The notes under the pieces: model-generated
Databases searched by the model: none
The model's input: only the letters and a program-made list of their open reading frames with translations
Told to the model about the DNA's origin: nothing
Assembly: GCF_001983175.1 (NCBI RefSeq)
Contig: NZ_MNPW01000014.1
Span: 1 to 64,000, forward strand
Reading direction: 5' to 3'
DNA: 64,000 bases
Origin: Pseudomonas cedrina subsp. cedrina
GTDB taxonomy: Bacteria; Pseudomonadota; Gammaproteobacteria; Pseudomonadales; Pseudomonadaceae
In this document: positions 19,037 through 27,826 of the stretch, piece after piece
Layout of the letters: each line of letters opens with the position of its first letter
Position numbering within the stretch: position 1 is the first letter of the stretch
Translations under genes and position numbers: made by a program

Positions 19037-21361
19037 TCACCGCGGCGTCCCCTGTGAAACCGGCACCGCCCTGATCACCGCCCTAGGCCCCTGCTGCTGC
19101 ACCCCAGGAATCGCCTTCTCCACCGGCGGCAACTGCGGCGCCTGCACATCCGGCATCGCCCAACTGCGCTCCGGCTGCAACCCACCCTGGGCCCGGCGCA
19201 TGAACTCATAGCGGTTCAACGTAATACTGCGCCCCGCCCCGCTGTCGCGAATAATGTAAGGCCGCAAGAACACCATCAGGTTGGTCTTGCTAACACTGCG
19301 CTTCTCATTGCGAAACAGCGCGCCCAACCCCGGGATATCCGCCAACCAAGGCACCGCGTCATTGCTCTGGCTGTACCCGTCCTGCAGCAGCCCGCCGAGC
19401 ACCATGATCTGCCCGTCATCCAACAGAATGCTGGTATCGATGGCACGTTTGTTGGTCACCGTGCCCGCCGTCACCGAAGCACGCTCGTCCACGGTGCTGA
19501 CTTCCTGGTAGATATCCAGCTTCACCGTGCCGCCTTCGGAAATCTGCGGCCGTACGTTCAGCTTGAGCCCCACCTCTTCACGCTGCACGGTCTGGAACGG
19601 GTTGTTGCTGGTACCCCCGCCTCCGGTCACATAACTGCCGGTGACAAACGGAATGGTCTGCCCCACGAAAATGCTCGCCGCCTCGTTGTCCAGGGTCAGC
19701 AGGTTCGGCGTGGACAACACGTTGGTGCCGCCCTTGCTCTTCAACGCACGGGCCAATACCTTGAGGTCGAGCACCTTGCCGATACCGGGAATATCCACGG
19801 TGCCGTTGACCAACCCGATGTTCAGGCCCTTGGGCAGTACATCAATACTGGTCGGGCTGGCGGGCGTGCCGACCACGCCGCTGCCGCCGAGATTCACGCC
19901 GCCGAACGCGCCCTTGCCCGCCAGGTTGCCGGCCTGCCATTGCACGCCGAACTCGGTGGCATCGTCTTCGCTGACTTCCACGATCAGGCTTTCGATCACC
20001 ACTTGGGCGCGGCGCTGGTCGAGCATGTCGATGACTTCGCGCAGGTTGCGGTACAGCGGGTCCGGCGCGGAGATCAGCAAGGTGTTGGTGGTGGCGTCGG
20101 CCTGGATGGTCACGCCGCCGGCACTGAAGGCGGTGTCCTGGTCATTGGCGGTTTTGCCATTGGCGGTGGCGCCGGTCGAACCGGCGGTTTGCCCATAGCC
20201 TGGCTGCACGCCGCTGCCGGTCGGTGTCCCCGTGCTGTTCTGGGTGTTGCTCGTGCCCTGGCTGTTTTTGTCATTGCCACCCATGGCGCTGAGCTTGCCA
20301 CGGGCATCGTCACTCCCCCCCGAATCACTCTCGCCCGTGAGCAGCCCGCGCAGCGACTGGGCCAGTTTGCCGGCCTGGGCGTTGCGCAGGTACACCACGT
20401 GCATATTGCTGGGGTTGCTCTGGGCGTTGTCGAGTTTGTAGATCAGGTTGCGCGCCAGCTCCGTGCGCTCCGGGCTGCCGGAACGGATGATGACGGAGTT
20501 GGAACGCGGGTCGCCGATCACGTTGATCTTCTGGGTCTGGTCGGCGCCCTGGGTTTCCAGCAGTTCGGAGACCATGGCGGCGATGTCCACGGCGATGCCG
20601 TTCTGCACCGTCACCACGTCGGTGTCGATGGCGCTGGGAGTGTCGATGCCATTGATGATCTGCGCCACCCGCGCGAGGTTTTCCGCATAGTCGGTGATGA
20701 CAATGCTGTTGTTGCCGGGGTAGGCATTGATCGGGTTGTTCGGCGATACGATGGGGCGCAGTACCGGGATCAGGTTCACCGCGTTTTCGTATTGCAGTCG
20801 AAAGGTGCGGGTCTGCATGCCGCTGCTGCCGGCGCTGTAGATCGGCCCGCCGAGCAACTTGGCATCGGCCTCGGGCACCACCTGCGCCACACCGCCCACA
20901 TCCACCACGCTGAAGCCCTGCATGCGCAGCGCCGCCAACAGCATGTCGTAGGCCTGGTGCGCCGGCACCTGCCCTTCGCTGACCAGGGTGAGGTTGCCTT
21001 TCACGCGCGGGTCCACCAAAAATTGCTGCCCGGTGGCGCGGGAAAGCGCGCGCACCACCGCCTGGATATCCGCATCGACAAAATTGAGCTGTACCGGCTG
21101 GTCACCCAGCGGGTTGCGCGCCTTGACGGCCGCCGGGGCATGGCCGCGCGCGGTGTCGGTGATGCGGTGCTGTACGGGAGGTCTGGGCGGACGTTCACCT
21201 TGGCGGTCCAGCACCGTCTCAGCGCTGCGACGAGTCTCCGCCAGGGGTTGGCCAAGCTCACTGTCCACCAGCAATGGCGTGGTTGACGGGTTGCTGCACG
21301 CACTCAGGGCCAGCACCAGCAGCGGCGCGAGCATGCGAAACGGGGGGACTGACCACTTCAT
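19037..21361 (-). CDS. hxcQ: Type II secretion outer-membrane secretin GspD (HxcQ), lipoprotein type
   Basis: A 774-residue secretin forming the outer-membrane channel. The N-terminus ends in a lipobox (LALSAC, Cys22, followed by Ser), matching P. aeruginosa HxcQ, a liposecretin that reaches the outer membrane without a pilotin. The N0 domain follows (about 90-185), then N1-N3 repeats. A Gly/Ser/Thr-rich insertion at about 345-415 interrupts N3. The secretin core contains VLSTPNLLTLDNEAASIFVG and the conserved DDGQIMVLGGLL. The C-terminal S-domain region is short and Pro/Gln-rich, consistent with a self-piloting secretin. It overlaps hxcZ by four bases (ATGA). Confidence 0.93.
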   Translation of the reverse strand: MKWSVPPFRMLAPLLVLALSACSNPSTTPLLVDSELGQPLAETRRSAETVLDRQGERPPRPPVQHRITDTARGHAPAAVKARNPLGDQPVQLNFVDADIQAVVRALSRATGQQFLVDPRVKGNLTLVSEGQVPAHQAYDMLLAALRMQGFSVVDVGGVAQVVPEADAKLLGGPIYSAGSSGMQTRTFRLQYENAVNLIPVLRPIVSPNNPINAYPGNNSIVITDYAENLARVAQIINGIDTPSAIDTDVVTVQNGIAVDIAAMVSELLETQGADQTQKINVIGDPRSNSVIIRSGSPERTELARNLIYKLDNAQSNPSNMHVVYLRNAQAGKLAQSLRGLLTGESDSGGSDDARGKLSAMGGNDKNSQGTSNTQNSTGTPTGSGVQPGYGQTAGSTGATANGKTANDQDTAFSAGGVTIQADATTNTLLISAPDPLYRNLREVIDMLDQRRAQVVIESLIVEVSEDDATEFGVQWQAGNLAGKGAFGGVNLGGSGVVGTPASPTSIDVLPKGLNIGLVNGTVDIPGIGKVLDLKVLARALKSKGGTNVLSTPNLLTLDNEAASIFVGQTIPFVTGSYVTGGGGTSNNPFQTVQREEVGLKLNVRPQISEGGTVKLDIYQEVSTVDERASVTAGTVTNKRAIDTSILLDDGQIMVLGGLLQDGYSQSNDAVPWLADIPGLGALFRNEKRSVSKTNLMVFLRPYIIRDSGAGRSITLNRYEFMRRAQGGLQPERSWAMPDVQAPQLPPVEKAIPGVQQQGPRAVIRAVPVSQGTPR

Positions 21362-21870
21362 GAAGCTTCCTTAGCGCCAAGCGCCTGATCCATGCGAACG
21401 GTCCCGGACACAGTGCCGGCCGAGTTATCGACGGCATCCATCGCACGCTGCAAACGCGCTTCGGATACCTCCAGGGAAAACGAACGGGGATTGCCCAGCA
21501 GCCAGCCCACTACCGCATCGGCCGGAGCGTTGTCGAACGTCAGCCGCCAGCCGCCGGGTTCCAGCGCCTGCAATTGGTAATGCCCTTTGAGGCCGGCGTT
21601 ATCCAGGGCCTGGCGCAGCGCGGTTTCGTCGCCCGGCCTTGGCGCGGATACGTCCTGCAACAGCACCTGCAGGGCTGCGGCCTGGGCGCGCAACTTGGGG
21701 GTTTCAGCCTGCCAGTAATCGATCTTCTTCAGCGCCGGTTGCACCAGCACCAGCCAGGTCAGCAGGCTCGCCAGGATCAGGCCGGCGCCGCCCAGCAGGC
21801 GTTTTTCGCGCAGGGCCAGGCCGTTCCAGAACACCTGGGCCTGGCTGCGCAGTCGCTGGACTTTATTCAT
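21358..21870 (-). CDS. hxcZ: Type II secretion protein GspM (HxcZ)
   Basis: A 170-residue bitopic inner-membrane protein. A short cytoplasmic N-terminus (MNKVQRLRSQ) is followed by a membrane segment at about 29-47 (LLGGAGLILASLLTWLVLV), then a periplasmic ferredoxin-like domain with the GspM-type GGWRLTFDNAP stretch. It partners GspL. The ATG at 21870 overlaps the end of hxcY by eight bases. The frame is open 13 codons further upstream, but that part lies inside hxcY. Confidence 0.88.
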   Translation of the reverse strand: MNKVQRLRSQAQVFWNGLALREKRLLGGAGLILASLLTWLVLVQPALKKIDYWQAETPKLRAQAAALQVLLQDVSAPRPGDETALRQALDNAGLKGHYQLQALEPGGWRLTFDNAPADAVVGWLLGNPRSFSLEVSEARLQRAMDAVDNSAGTVSGTVRMDQALGAKEAS

Positions 21871-22921
21871 CGTCGACACCCGGTTTTTCCGCGGCCTGCG
21901 CCGACCCAATCACCCAGGCCTGCTCGTCGCGGCTGGCCGTGAAGCCGGCCTGGGCCAACGCCGCCTGCCATTCACCCTCGGCTTTCGGGCTGCGACTGTC
22001 GGCGACCAATTCAACCCGCAAGCGCCCCTGTTCAAAGCTCAGGTTGGCGACGCTGCCGACCATGAACGGCAGGTTGCTGCCCGCCAGTTGCAACAGGCTG
22101 GCAAAGCGCTGACCGGGGTCGCCGGCGGCGCCGCTCTGGCGTGCGGCCAACTGCTGGCGGGCCTGCTGCAAAGGGTTGAGCACCACCGGCAGCTCGGGAA
22201 ACGCCTGGCGCACCTGCTGGCTCATCAGCGTCTTGAGCCGTTGGCCCTCCTCCACTTGGCGCGCGGCATAGAGGTTGAGGCCCACAACCCAGATGGCCGT
22301 GGCCAGCGCCACACAGGCCAGTGCCCGGCCCCATCCGCCGGTCGAGGGTTGGCTGAGGTGGCCGTGCAATCCCCACGCGGGCAACGGCCCACTCCAGCGC
22401 TGTGCCGCGTCTACCAGCTGCGCGTCCAGCGTCTGCGCGCCCAAGGGGTGCACCGCGCCTTGTTGCGGGCTCTCGCGTGTCAGCAGATAGCCGTCGTCCA
22501 ACGCAGCAGCGCCCAGCGGCAAGGCAAAGGGCGCCGGGTACAGGCCGCGCAGTTTGAGCGGCATCCGGGCCAGCCGCTCCAACCCGGCCTTGGGCACCCA
22601 GGCCACCTGCACGCGTCCATCGCTTTCACGCGGGCCGTGGGCCACGTGCATGTGTTCCACCGGGCCAAGGATCAACGCCTGGGCGGCACAGGCCACAGCG
22701 GCAGCGGTTTTCGCGGCCGGTAACGGCGGCAGCTCCAGGCTGGTGAGCAGGCTGTCACGCGGGTGCAGGAAACATTCCACGGCCTGGCGGGGCTTACCCA
22801 ACTGCGCCAGGCTTGCATAACCCTCTTCAATAACCACGCCACGGTCCAACCAGGCAAATTTGACCTGGCTCTCGGCGCTCAGTTGATCCAGCGGCGGTAA
22901 GCCAATGCGCAGGCGTTTCAT
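21863..22921 (-). CDS. hxcY: Type II secretion protein GspL (HxcY)
   Basis: A 352-residue protein with the actin-like cytoplasmic GspL domain (about 1-200), one membrane segment at about 205-225 (GRALACVALATAIWVVGLNL) and a periplasmic domain. GspL recruits the GspE ATPase and binds GspM. It overlaps hxcX by four bases and hxcZ by eight, consistent with translational coupling. Confidence 0.88.
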   Translation of the reverse strand: MKRLRIGLPPLDQLSAESQVKFAWLDRGVVIEEGYASLAQLGKPRQAVECFLHPRDSLLTSLELPPLPAAKTAAAVACAAQALILGPVEHMHVAHGPRESDGRVQVAWVPKAGLERLARMPLKLRGLYPAPFALPLGAAALDDGYLLTRESPQQGAVHPLGAQTLDAQLVDAAQRWSGPLPAWGLHGHLSQPSTGGWGRALACVALATAIWVVGLNLYAARQVEEGQRLKTLMSQQVRQAFPELPVVLNPLQQARQQLAARQSGAAGDPGQRFASLLQLAGSNLPFMVGSVANLSFEQGRLRVELVADSRSPKAEGEWQAALAQAGFTASRDEQAWVIGSAQAAEKPGVDDE

Positions 22922-23787
22922 ACGCCCACCCGCGACCAGATCACGCGCGGTTCGCGGTCTTCGGGACGATGCAACAATGCATCGATCGTCACCCGCCTTT
23001 GCTCACGCCGCGCCTGGCCCTGCAGGCGGAACCACTCGCTGGTGATGCCCACTTGCACTGCATCCACCACTACCTGGGGCAAGCGCAGGCGGTTGACGAA
23101 ATCACCCCGGTTGATAAACCACTGCCCGCTGTCACGCTCGGCCACCAGCCCGTGGGCCTGGGCCAGGCTGAGCTGCGGCACCACCGCGCTGAGCACTTCG
23201 GCGCTGGCGGTATTGCCGTTGACCCAGGTAGGGCCGGGCAACACGCTGATGTACGCCTGCATGCGCTGCAGCACAACGGGGTCCAGGCCTTCGATCCCGC
23301 TCAAGTCATCCAGGCTGCGCAGCATCGGGTATCGGGCAGGCGGTACATAAGAAGCGATCACGCGCTGGCTGATCCGCCGGCTCACCGCCGGGTCGACGCC
23401 GATCAGCCGGCACAGGCGCTCAAAGCTCTGCAATTGCTCGGCGTCGACCTGCTGGCGATTGACCAGGTTGCGCAGGTTGAACTTGCCCTGCTCGTCCTCG
23501 ATCCGCCCCGCAAACGCACCGACCTGAGCGCGCGCCCAGGGTTGATCGAGGCGGGTCAGCACGTCCTTGCGGCGTGCGTCCCAGAGCATCTGCCGGCTGT
23601 GTTCGAGGCCACCTTGCAACAGCCATTGTCCCTGGATGCGCAACTGCTCGGCCTCCAGGCTGCGGGTGAACACGCTCTGGCGCGTGAGCATGGCGCCGGC
23701 CAACACCGCCACCACCGCCGCGATCAGCAAGGCACTGATAATCGCCATGCCGCGCTGCTTCGCCACTGGGGGCGAATACCCTTTCAT
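22918..23787 (-). CDS. hxcX: Type II secretion minor pseudopilin GspK (HxcX)
   Basis: A 289-residue minor pseudopilin, the large tip subunit. The prepilin-peptidase site is KQRG|MAIISALLI. As usual for GspK, the Glu at mature position 5 is absent. The large alpha-helical domain with GspK-type stretches (EDEQGKFNLRNL, SEVLSAVVPQ-like) follows. It lies nine bases downstream of hxcT and overlaps hxcY. PilD-type processing must come from a gene outside the window. Confidence 0.9.
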   Translation of the reverse strand: MKGYSPPVAKQRGMAIISALLIAAVVAVLAGAMLTRQSVFTRSLEAEQLRIQGQWLLQGGLEHSRQMLWDARRKDVLTRLDQPWARAQVGAFAGRIEDEQGKFNLRNLVNRQQVDAEQLQSFERLCRLIGVDPAVSRRISQRVIASYVPPARYPMLRSLDDLSGIEGLDPVVLQRMQAYISVLPGPTWVNGNTASAEVLSAVVPQLSLAQAHGLVAERDSGQWFINRGDFVNRLRLPQVVVDAVQVGITSEWFRLQGQARREQRRVTIDALLHRPEDREPRVIWSRVGV

Positions 23788-23795
23788 GGCGGGCC

Positions 23796-24245
23796 TTAAA
23801 GCTGCCAGGAGCCGATATCGGCATTCACGCCATCGCCGTCCGGCTGGCCGTCGGCGCCGAGGGAGAACACGTCCACTTCACCGTTGGCGCCCGGGTTGAG
23901 GTAGTGATAAGGGTGGCCCCACGGATCGTTGGGCAGGCGGTCGAGGTAGGCGCGCCAGTTGGTGTTCTTCGCATCCGCCGGGCGCTCCACCAACACCTTC
24001 AACCCCTGGTTCATGTTCGGGTAACTGCCGTGGTCCAGGCGGTAGAGTTTCAACGCCTGCATCAACCCGCCGATGTCCTGCTTGGCCGCGGTGGCGCGCG
24101 CCTGGTCCGGACGGTCGAGGACCTTGGGCACCACCATCGCGGCCAGGATCCCGAGGATGACCACCACCACCATGATCTCGATCAAAGTGAAGCCACGTTG
24201 CCCGCGAGGGCCTGGCAGCGGTGACGTTAGGCGTGCGATATCCAT
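23796..24245 (-). CDS. hxcT: Type II secretion major pseudopilin GspG (HxcT)
   Basis: The major pseudopilin, 149 residues, which polymerises into the periplasmic pseudopilus. The prepilin site is RGQRG|FTLIEIMVVVVIL with Glu at mature position 5. The C-terminal calcium-binding GspG signature follows (NDPWGHPYHYLNPGANGEVDVFSLGADGQ). I chose ATG 24245 because of AAGGAA upstream; a longer frame lacks a ribosome site. It is the first gene of the leftward unit and is divergent from hxcV. Confidence 0.93.
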   Translation of the reverse strand: MDIARLTSPLPGPRGQRGFTLIEIMVVVVILGILAAMVVPKVLDRPDQARATAAKQDIGGLMQALKLYRLDHGSYPNMNQGLKVLVERPADAKNTNWRAYLDRLPNDPWGHPYHYLNPGANGEVDVFSLGADGQPDGDGVNADIGSWQL

Positions 24246-24392
24246 CTCGACATTCCTTGGCTTGAGTGCAATGGGGGCGCAGTGTTGCAAGAACACATGT
24301 CAGTCGTATTGAAAATGCTCGGGAGTTTCGGTCGCCAATCGGTCAACTGCCGGCGCTAGTCTGCGGGCCTGTTTCCCGGCTTTGAGAGCGCC

Positions 24393-24758
24393 ATGTACGG
24401 CCGTCGCAAGGAGCAAGGTTTTACCCTGATCGAGGTGCTGGTGGCGCTGGCGATCATTGCCGTGGCCATGGCCGCCGCCGTGCGCGTGGCCGGGCTGATG
24501 GCCCAGAGCAACGGCCTGCTGCGCGACAAATCCATCGCCCTGCTGGCGGCGCAGAGTCGCCTGGCGGAGCTACGCCTGGAGGGCCACCTGCGCAGCGGCA
24601 AGAAAACCTTCGAGTGCGATCAAGGCCGCCTGAAACTGCGCTGCGAACAGACCATCAACGCCGATGGCCGCCTGTTTCAGATCAATCTGCAAGTGCTCGA
24701 CGCCAGCCGCGAAGCACCGCCCCTGGCGCGCCTGGACACCCAGGTCATGGCCGAGTGA
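24393..24758 (+). CDS. hxcV: Type II secretion minor pseudopilin GspI (HxcV)
   Basis: A 121-residue minor pseudopilin with prepilin site KEQG|FTLIEVLVALAI and the GspI-type helix ending in LAAQSRLAELRLEG. It is transcribed opposite to hxcT from the 147-bp divergent gap. Its 3' end overlaps the 3' end of hxcP by 14 bp on the other strand. Confidence 0.88.
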   Translation: MYGRRKEQGFTLIEVLVALAIIAVAMAAAVRVAGLMAQSNGLLRDKSIALLAAQSRLAELRLEGHLRSGKKTFECDQGRLKLRCEQTINADGRLFQINLQVLDASREAPPLARLDTQVMAE

Positions 24759-25176
24759 GCAGCGGCAGCGCCGGCCCCTGCGGCAACTTTTCGAGGTTGA
24801 CGCGCAGCTTCTCGCCGCCGCGTTCTATCTCTACCCCATCGCCTTCGATGGCGGTCAGCCGCACGCCGGGGCTGAGACGCTCGCCCAACAGGAAACTGCG
24901 CGGCGGCCCATCGTTAAGGCTGAGGATCGCCACCGCGCCACGCGCGCCCGCCAGCACGCCGGTCACTTTGACCTGCAGCGCCGTCGGCGCATTGGAAAAC
25001 CATTGCAGCGCCGGGTTATCGCTGCGCGCCGCCAATGCCTGGGGCGTGGCGCTGGGCGTGTGGGACTCGGCGCTGGTGAGCAGCAGCGGCATCCACACCG
25101 CCGCGCCCGCCAAGGCCGCCAGCACACCCAGCGCCTGCACGCCGTGGGCCAGGGTGAAACGAGGGGCGAATGTCAT
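24745..25176 (-). CDS. hxcP: Type II secretion protein GspC (HxcP), short form
   Basis: A 143-residue inner-membrane protein with one membrane segment (about 14-32) and a periplasmic homology region (about 55-130; VTGVLAGARGAVAILSLNDG). The C-terminal PDZ or coiled-coil domain of larger GspC proteins is absent. GspC connects the inner-membrane platform to the secretin. It is convergent with hxcV and divergent from hxcU, and therefore alone on this strand. The identification rests on the HR-domain pattern and the conserved position in the cluster. Confidence 0.82.
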   Translation of the reverse strand: MTFAPRFTLAHGVQALGVLAALAGAAVWMPLLLTSAESHTPSATPQALAARSDNPALQWFSNAPTALQVKVTGVLAGARGAVAILSLNDGPPRSFLLGERLSPGVRLTAIEGDGVEIERGGEKLRVNLEKLPQGPALPLLTRP

Positions 25177-25269
25177 GGGCAGGACCTCCTGTTTGTCCGT
25201 CGCACCAGCCTACAGGGTCAATTCGCACGCTTTTATTTCACACACTCCCCAGTTTCCAGGAAACGCACG

Positions 25270-25722
25270 ATGAAACAGCAAGGCTTCACCCTGATCGAAC
25301 TGATGGTGGTGCTGGTGATCATCGGCATCGCCAGCGCCGCCATCAGCCTCACCATCAAGCCCGACCCGCTGCACCTGCTGCGCAAGGATGCCGAGCGCCT
25401 GAGCCAACTGCTGCAAGTCGCCCAGGCCGAAGCCCACGCCGACGGCCGCCCCATCACCTGGCGCGCCGACGCCAAGGGCTTCCGCTTCAACCGCCGCAGT
25501 GATGATGGAACGAACGTGGAAGCCTTCCAGGGTGACAGCCAACTGCGCCCGCGCCTATGGGACAGCACACCGATGCAGATCACTCTCGAACCCCGGCAAA
25601 CCCTGGTGCTCAACGCCGAATGGATCAACCCACCGCTGCGGGTGGTGTTGTCCGACGGGCAACACAGCCTCAGCCTGCAACGCGACGCCGCCGGCCTGAT
25701 GCGCGTGGAAGCCCTGCCATGA
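25270..25722 (+). CDS. hxcU: Type II secretion minor pseudopilin GspH (HxcU)
   Basis: A 150-residue minor pseudopilin starting MKQQG|FTLIELMVVLVII, preceded by AGGAAA. The frame is open far upstream, but that part lies antisense to hxcP and is not translated. It overlaps hxcW by four bases (ATGA), so U and W form a two-gene rightward operon. Confidence 0.9.
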   Translation: MKQQGFTLIELMVVLVIIGIASAAISLTIKPDPLHLLRKDAERLSQLLQVAQAEAHADGRPITWRADAKGFRFNRRSDDGTNVEAFQGDSQLRPRLWDSTPMQITLEPRQTLVLNAEWINPPLRVVLSDGQHSLSLQRDAAGLMRVEALP

Positions 25723-26315
25723 ACCGATCCCAACAAGGCTTCACCCTGATCGAAGTGATGGTGGCGATCATGCTGATGGCGCTGGTCAGCCTGATCGCCT
25801 GGCGCGGCCTCGACAGCGTGACCCGCGCCGACCAGCACCTGCAGGCCAGTACCGAGCAGACCGAGGTGTTGCTGCGCGCGCTCAACCAAATGCAACGCGA
25901 TATCAGCTTGCGGGCCAGCGTCGAACTGACGGCCCCGGATGCACCGAGCGACGAGGGATTGGCGGCGGTCACGGTGCGCAGTTCCGACAGCAAGGGCTTT
26001 CGCCTGGACGTGATCCGCAGCGCCCCGGTTGCCGGGGACGGGCTGCAACGGGTGCGCTGGTGGCTCAAGGGCGATTCGCTGTATCGGGCAGCCGCGCCGA
26101 CACGCGACCGGTATCCGCTGCCGGCGGCGAAGGATGGGGTGGTGGTGCTGACGGGGGTCATTGACTTGCAGGTGCGCGTATGGGAGACGGACAAGGGCTG
26201 GCGGCAGTTGAGCGGCAATCGGCGTGAAGATCCAACGGGGCTGGAGATCAAGCTGGTACGACAGACGCCACAGGGAGTTGAGCGGTATCGACAGGTGATG
26301 GGGCCGTTGAAGTGA
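25719..26315 (+). CDS. hxcW: Type II secretion minor pseudopilin GspJ (HxcW)
   Basis: A 198-residue minor pseudopilin beginning MNRSQQG|FTLIEVMVAI. The GspJ-type body contains LNQMQRDISLRASVE and VRWWLKGDSLYR. It forms the pseudopilus tip with GspI and GspK. The stop codon lies one base from the stop of the convergent vreR, leaving no room for a terminator. Confidence 0.9.
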   Translation: MNRSQQGFTLIEVMVAIMLMALVSLIAWRGLDSVTRADQHLQASTEQTEVLLRALNQMQRDISLRASVELTAPDAPSDEGLAAVTVRSSDSKGFRLDVIRSAPVAGDGLQRVRWWLKGDSLYRAAAPTRDRYPLPAAKDGVVVLTGVIDLQVRVWETDKGWRQLSGNRREDPTGLEIKLVRQTPQGVERYRQVMGPLK

Positions 26316-26316
26316 G

Positions 26317-27243
26317 TCAGCTCAACAACACCACCCCACCCGGCAACTCCGTACACTTGGCGCCATACGCATCGCGAATCAACAACGCCACGCCCGCCAG
26401 TTGCTGCAAGCTGAACCGCGCCTGCACCCGGCGCTGGCCAAGTTCTTTATTGAGCAACACCAGCATCCCCGGCCGATAGCGGTTGATCTCATCCACCACC
26501 GTCGCCAGCGTGGCGTTGTTGAACACCAGCACCTGTTCACGCCAGGCCACCACGGGCTGTGTGTCTACCGTGGTCACTTCACTGACCCCGGCAGCGCCAT
26601 AGGTCAGTTGCCGTCCACCGTCCAGACGCACGCTGCGACCGGCAATGTCCACCGACAGCGAACCCTCGATGCAGGTCACGCAGACATTTTGGTCGGTATT
26701 GCGCACATTGAAGCGCGCCTGGGCCGCGCTCACCCAGCCTTCGCCAGCCTGGACCTTGAGCGGTTGTGCAACGTGGGCGACGACCTCGACTTCACCTTCG
26801 AACAATTCGATGCCCTGCCCTACCCGACTGATGCGGGTCTGGGTGTTGAGTTCCAGGCTTACGCCCTCGCTCAACAACACTTGGCGCTGCTCGCCGACCT
26901 CGGTGCGGTAGTCGGCCGTGAGCCCGGCAAAGCCGCCCGGCACGCCGACGCGCACCATCACCACGGCCGCCGAAGCGGCAATCGCACCGCCCAGGAAGGC
27001 ACGCCGGCCGAAGCTGCGCGGTTGCGACACTTGATCGAGGGCCGGCGCCAACTGCTGCCACAAAGTCTTGGCCTGCTCGAACGCCTGGGCATGCTCCGGG
27101 CTTCGGGCGCACCAGGCTTTCAGGGCCTTGGCATCGGCCACGGTGGCCCGGCCCGACGTCAGCAGGACCAGCCAGTCACGGGCTTCATCGTGCAGGGGGC
27201 TGGCGTTAGATGGCCGGGCGGTGGAGAGGTTAAAAATATTCAA
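26317..27243 (-). CDS. vreR: FecR-family anti-sigma/signal transducer VreR
   Basis: A 308-residue FecR-type inner-membrane regulator. The N-terminal anti-sigma domain has EARDWLVLLTSGRATVADAKALKAW-type residues at about 20-45. One membrane segment lies at about 88-106 (FLGGAIAASAAVVMVRVGV). The FecR periplasmic domain follows (ELNTQTRISRV, LFEGEVEV), then a C-terminal STN-like sensor part. Its partner sigma factor is VreI next door. No in-frame ATG exists near the expected start, and a TTG at 27243 gives MNIFNLSTARPS with only a weak ribosome site, so the start is uncertain. The orthologous P. aeruginosa locus is linked to hxc, as here. Confidence 0.85.
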   Translation of the reverse strand: MNIFNLSTARPSNASPLHDEARDWLVLLTSGRATVADAKALKAWCARSPEHAQAFEQAKTLWQQLAPALDQVSQPRSFGRRAFLGGAIAASAAVVMVRVGVPGGFAGLTADYRTEVGEQRQVLLSEGVSLELNTQTRISRVGQGIELFEGEVEVVAHVAQPLKVQAGEGWVSAAQARFNVRNTDQNVCVTCIEGSLSVDIAGRSVRLDGGRQLTYGAAGVSEVTTVDTQPVVAWREQVLVFNNATLATVVDEINRYRPGMLVLLNKELGQRRVQARFSLQQLAGVALLIRDAYGAKCTELPGGVVLLS

Positions 27244-27280
27244 GCGCGCACGTACTCACGGATTTATCAGGGACTCGACA

Positions 27281-27826
27281 CTAAGACGGTTTTCCGGCCC
27301 CGGGACCGAACCGCTGAATCACTTTTCTTTCCAGTCGCTTGGCACAATGGCCTAGGGCGGCCTTGATTTCCTTCTCGACCATGCGCGTTGAAATGCCGAA
27401 GCGCTGGGAGATTTCCAGGTGTGGCGCTTCTTCCAGGCGGGCGGCGATGAGGATCTTGCGGCGGCGCGCCGGCAGTTCGTAGAGCGCCTTGACCAGGGAT
27501 TGGATTTCTTTCTGGCCACCCACTACCCGCGATGGGTCCTGGGCTTCGTCGGCGCTTTGCAGCAGCTCTTGCACTTCGCTGCCGGTGAGCAGGCGCGCGT
27601 CGGCCTGACGGCGGTCGGCGGCGATGTTCAAGGCCATGCGATACAGATAGGCGTTGGGCTGTTGCAGGTTCGCCGGCACGTCCATGCGATCGACCCGCAG
27701 GTAGGTTTCGTGCAGCACGTCGTTGGCCAGGTCTTCCGAGCCCAGGCGCTTGCGCAAACGCACCTTGAAGTCTTCGTAGGAGGCCAGGAACAAGCTGACC
27801 ATCGGACTGTGCCCGGTATTTTTCAT
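27281..27826 (-). CDS. vreI: ECF sigma factor VreI (iron-starvation type)
   Basis: A 181-residue extracytoplasmic-function sigma factor. Region 2 (about 8-75) contains FLASYEDFKVRLRKRLGS and YLYRMALNIAADRRQ. Region 4 (about 112-165) contains the helix-turn-helix PHLEISQRFGISTRMVEKEI. The start at 27826 is supported by GGAG 11 bases upstream and by an ATGA overlap with vreA. In P. aeruginosa, VreI is activated under phosphate starvation and drives hxc, pdtA and other genes. Confidence 0.9.
   Translation of the reverse strand: MKNTGHSPMVSLFLASYEDFKVRLRKRLGSEDLANDVLHETYLRVDRMDVPANLQQPNAYLYRMALNIAADRRQADARLLTGSEVQELLQSADEAQDPSRVVGGQKEIQSLVKALYELPARRRKILIAARLEEAPHLEISQRFGISTRMVEKEIKAALGHCAKRLERKVIQRFGPGAGKPS

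Noticed and set aside
18225..19040. 271-codon frame across the hxcQ/hxcR gap
   Set aside because: It is made entirely of palindromic repeat and REP sequence that recurs elsewhere in the window.
24664..25269. Upstream extension of hxcU
   Set aside because: The open frame runs antisense to hxcP; the prepilin leader and ribosome site fix the start at 25270.
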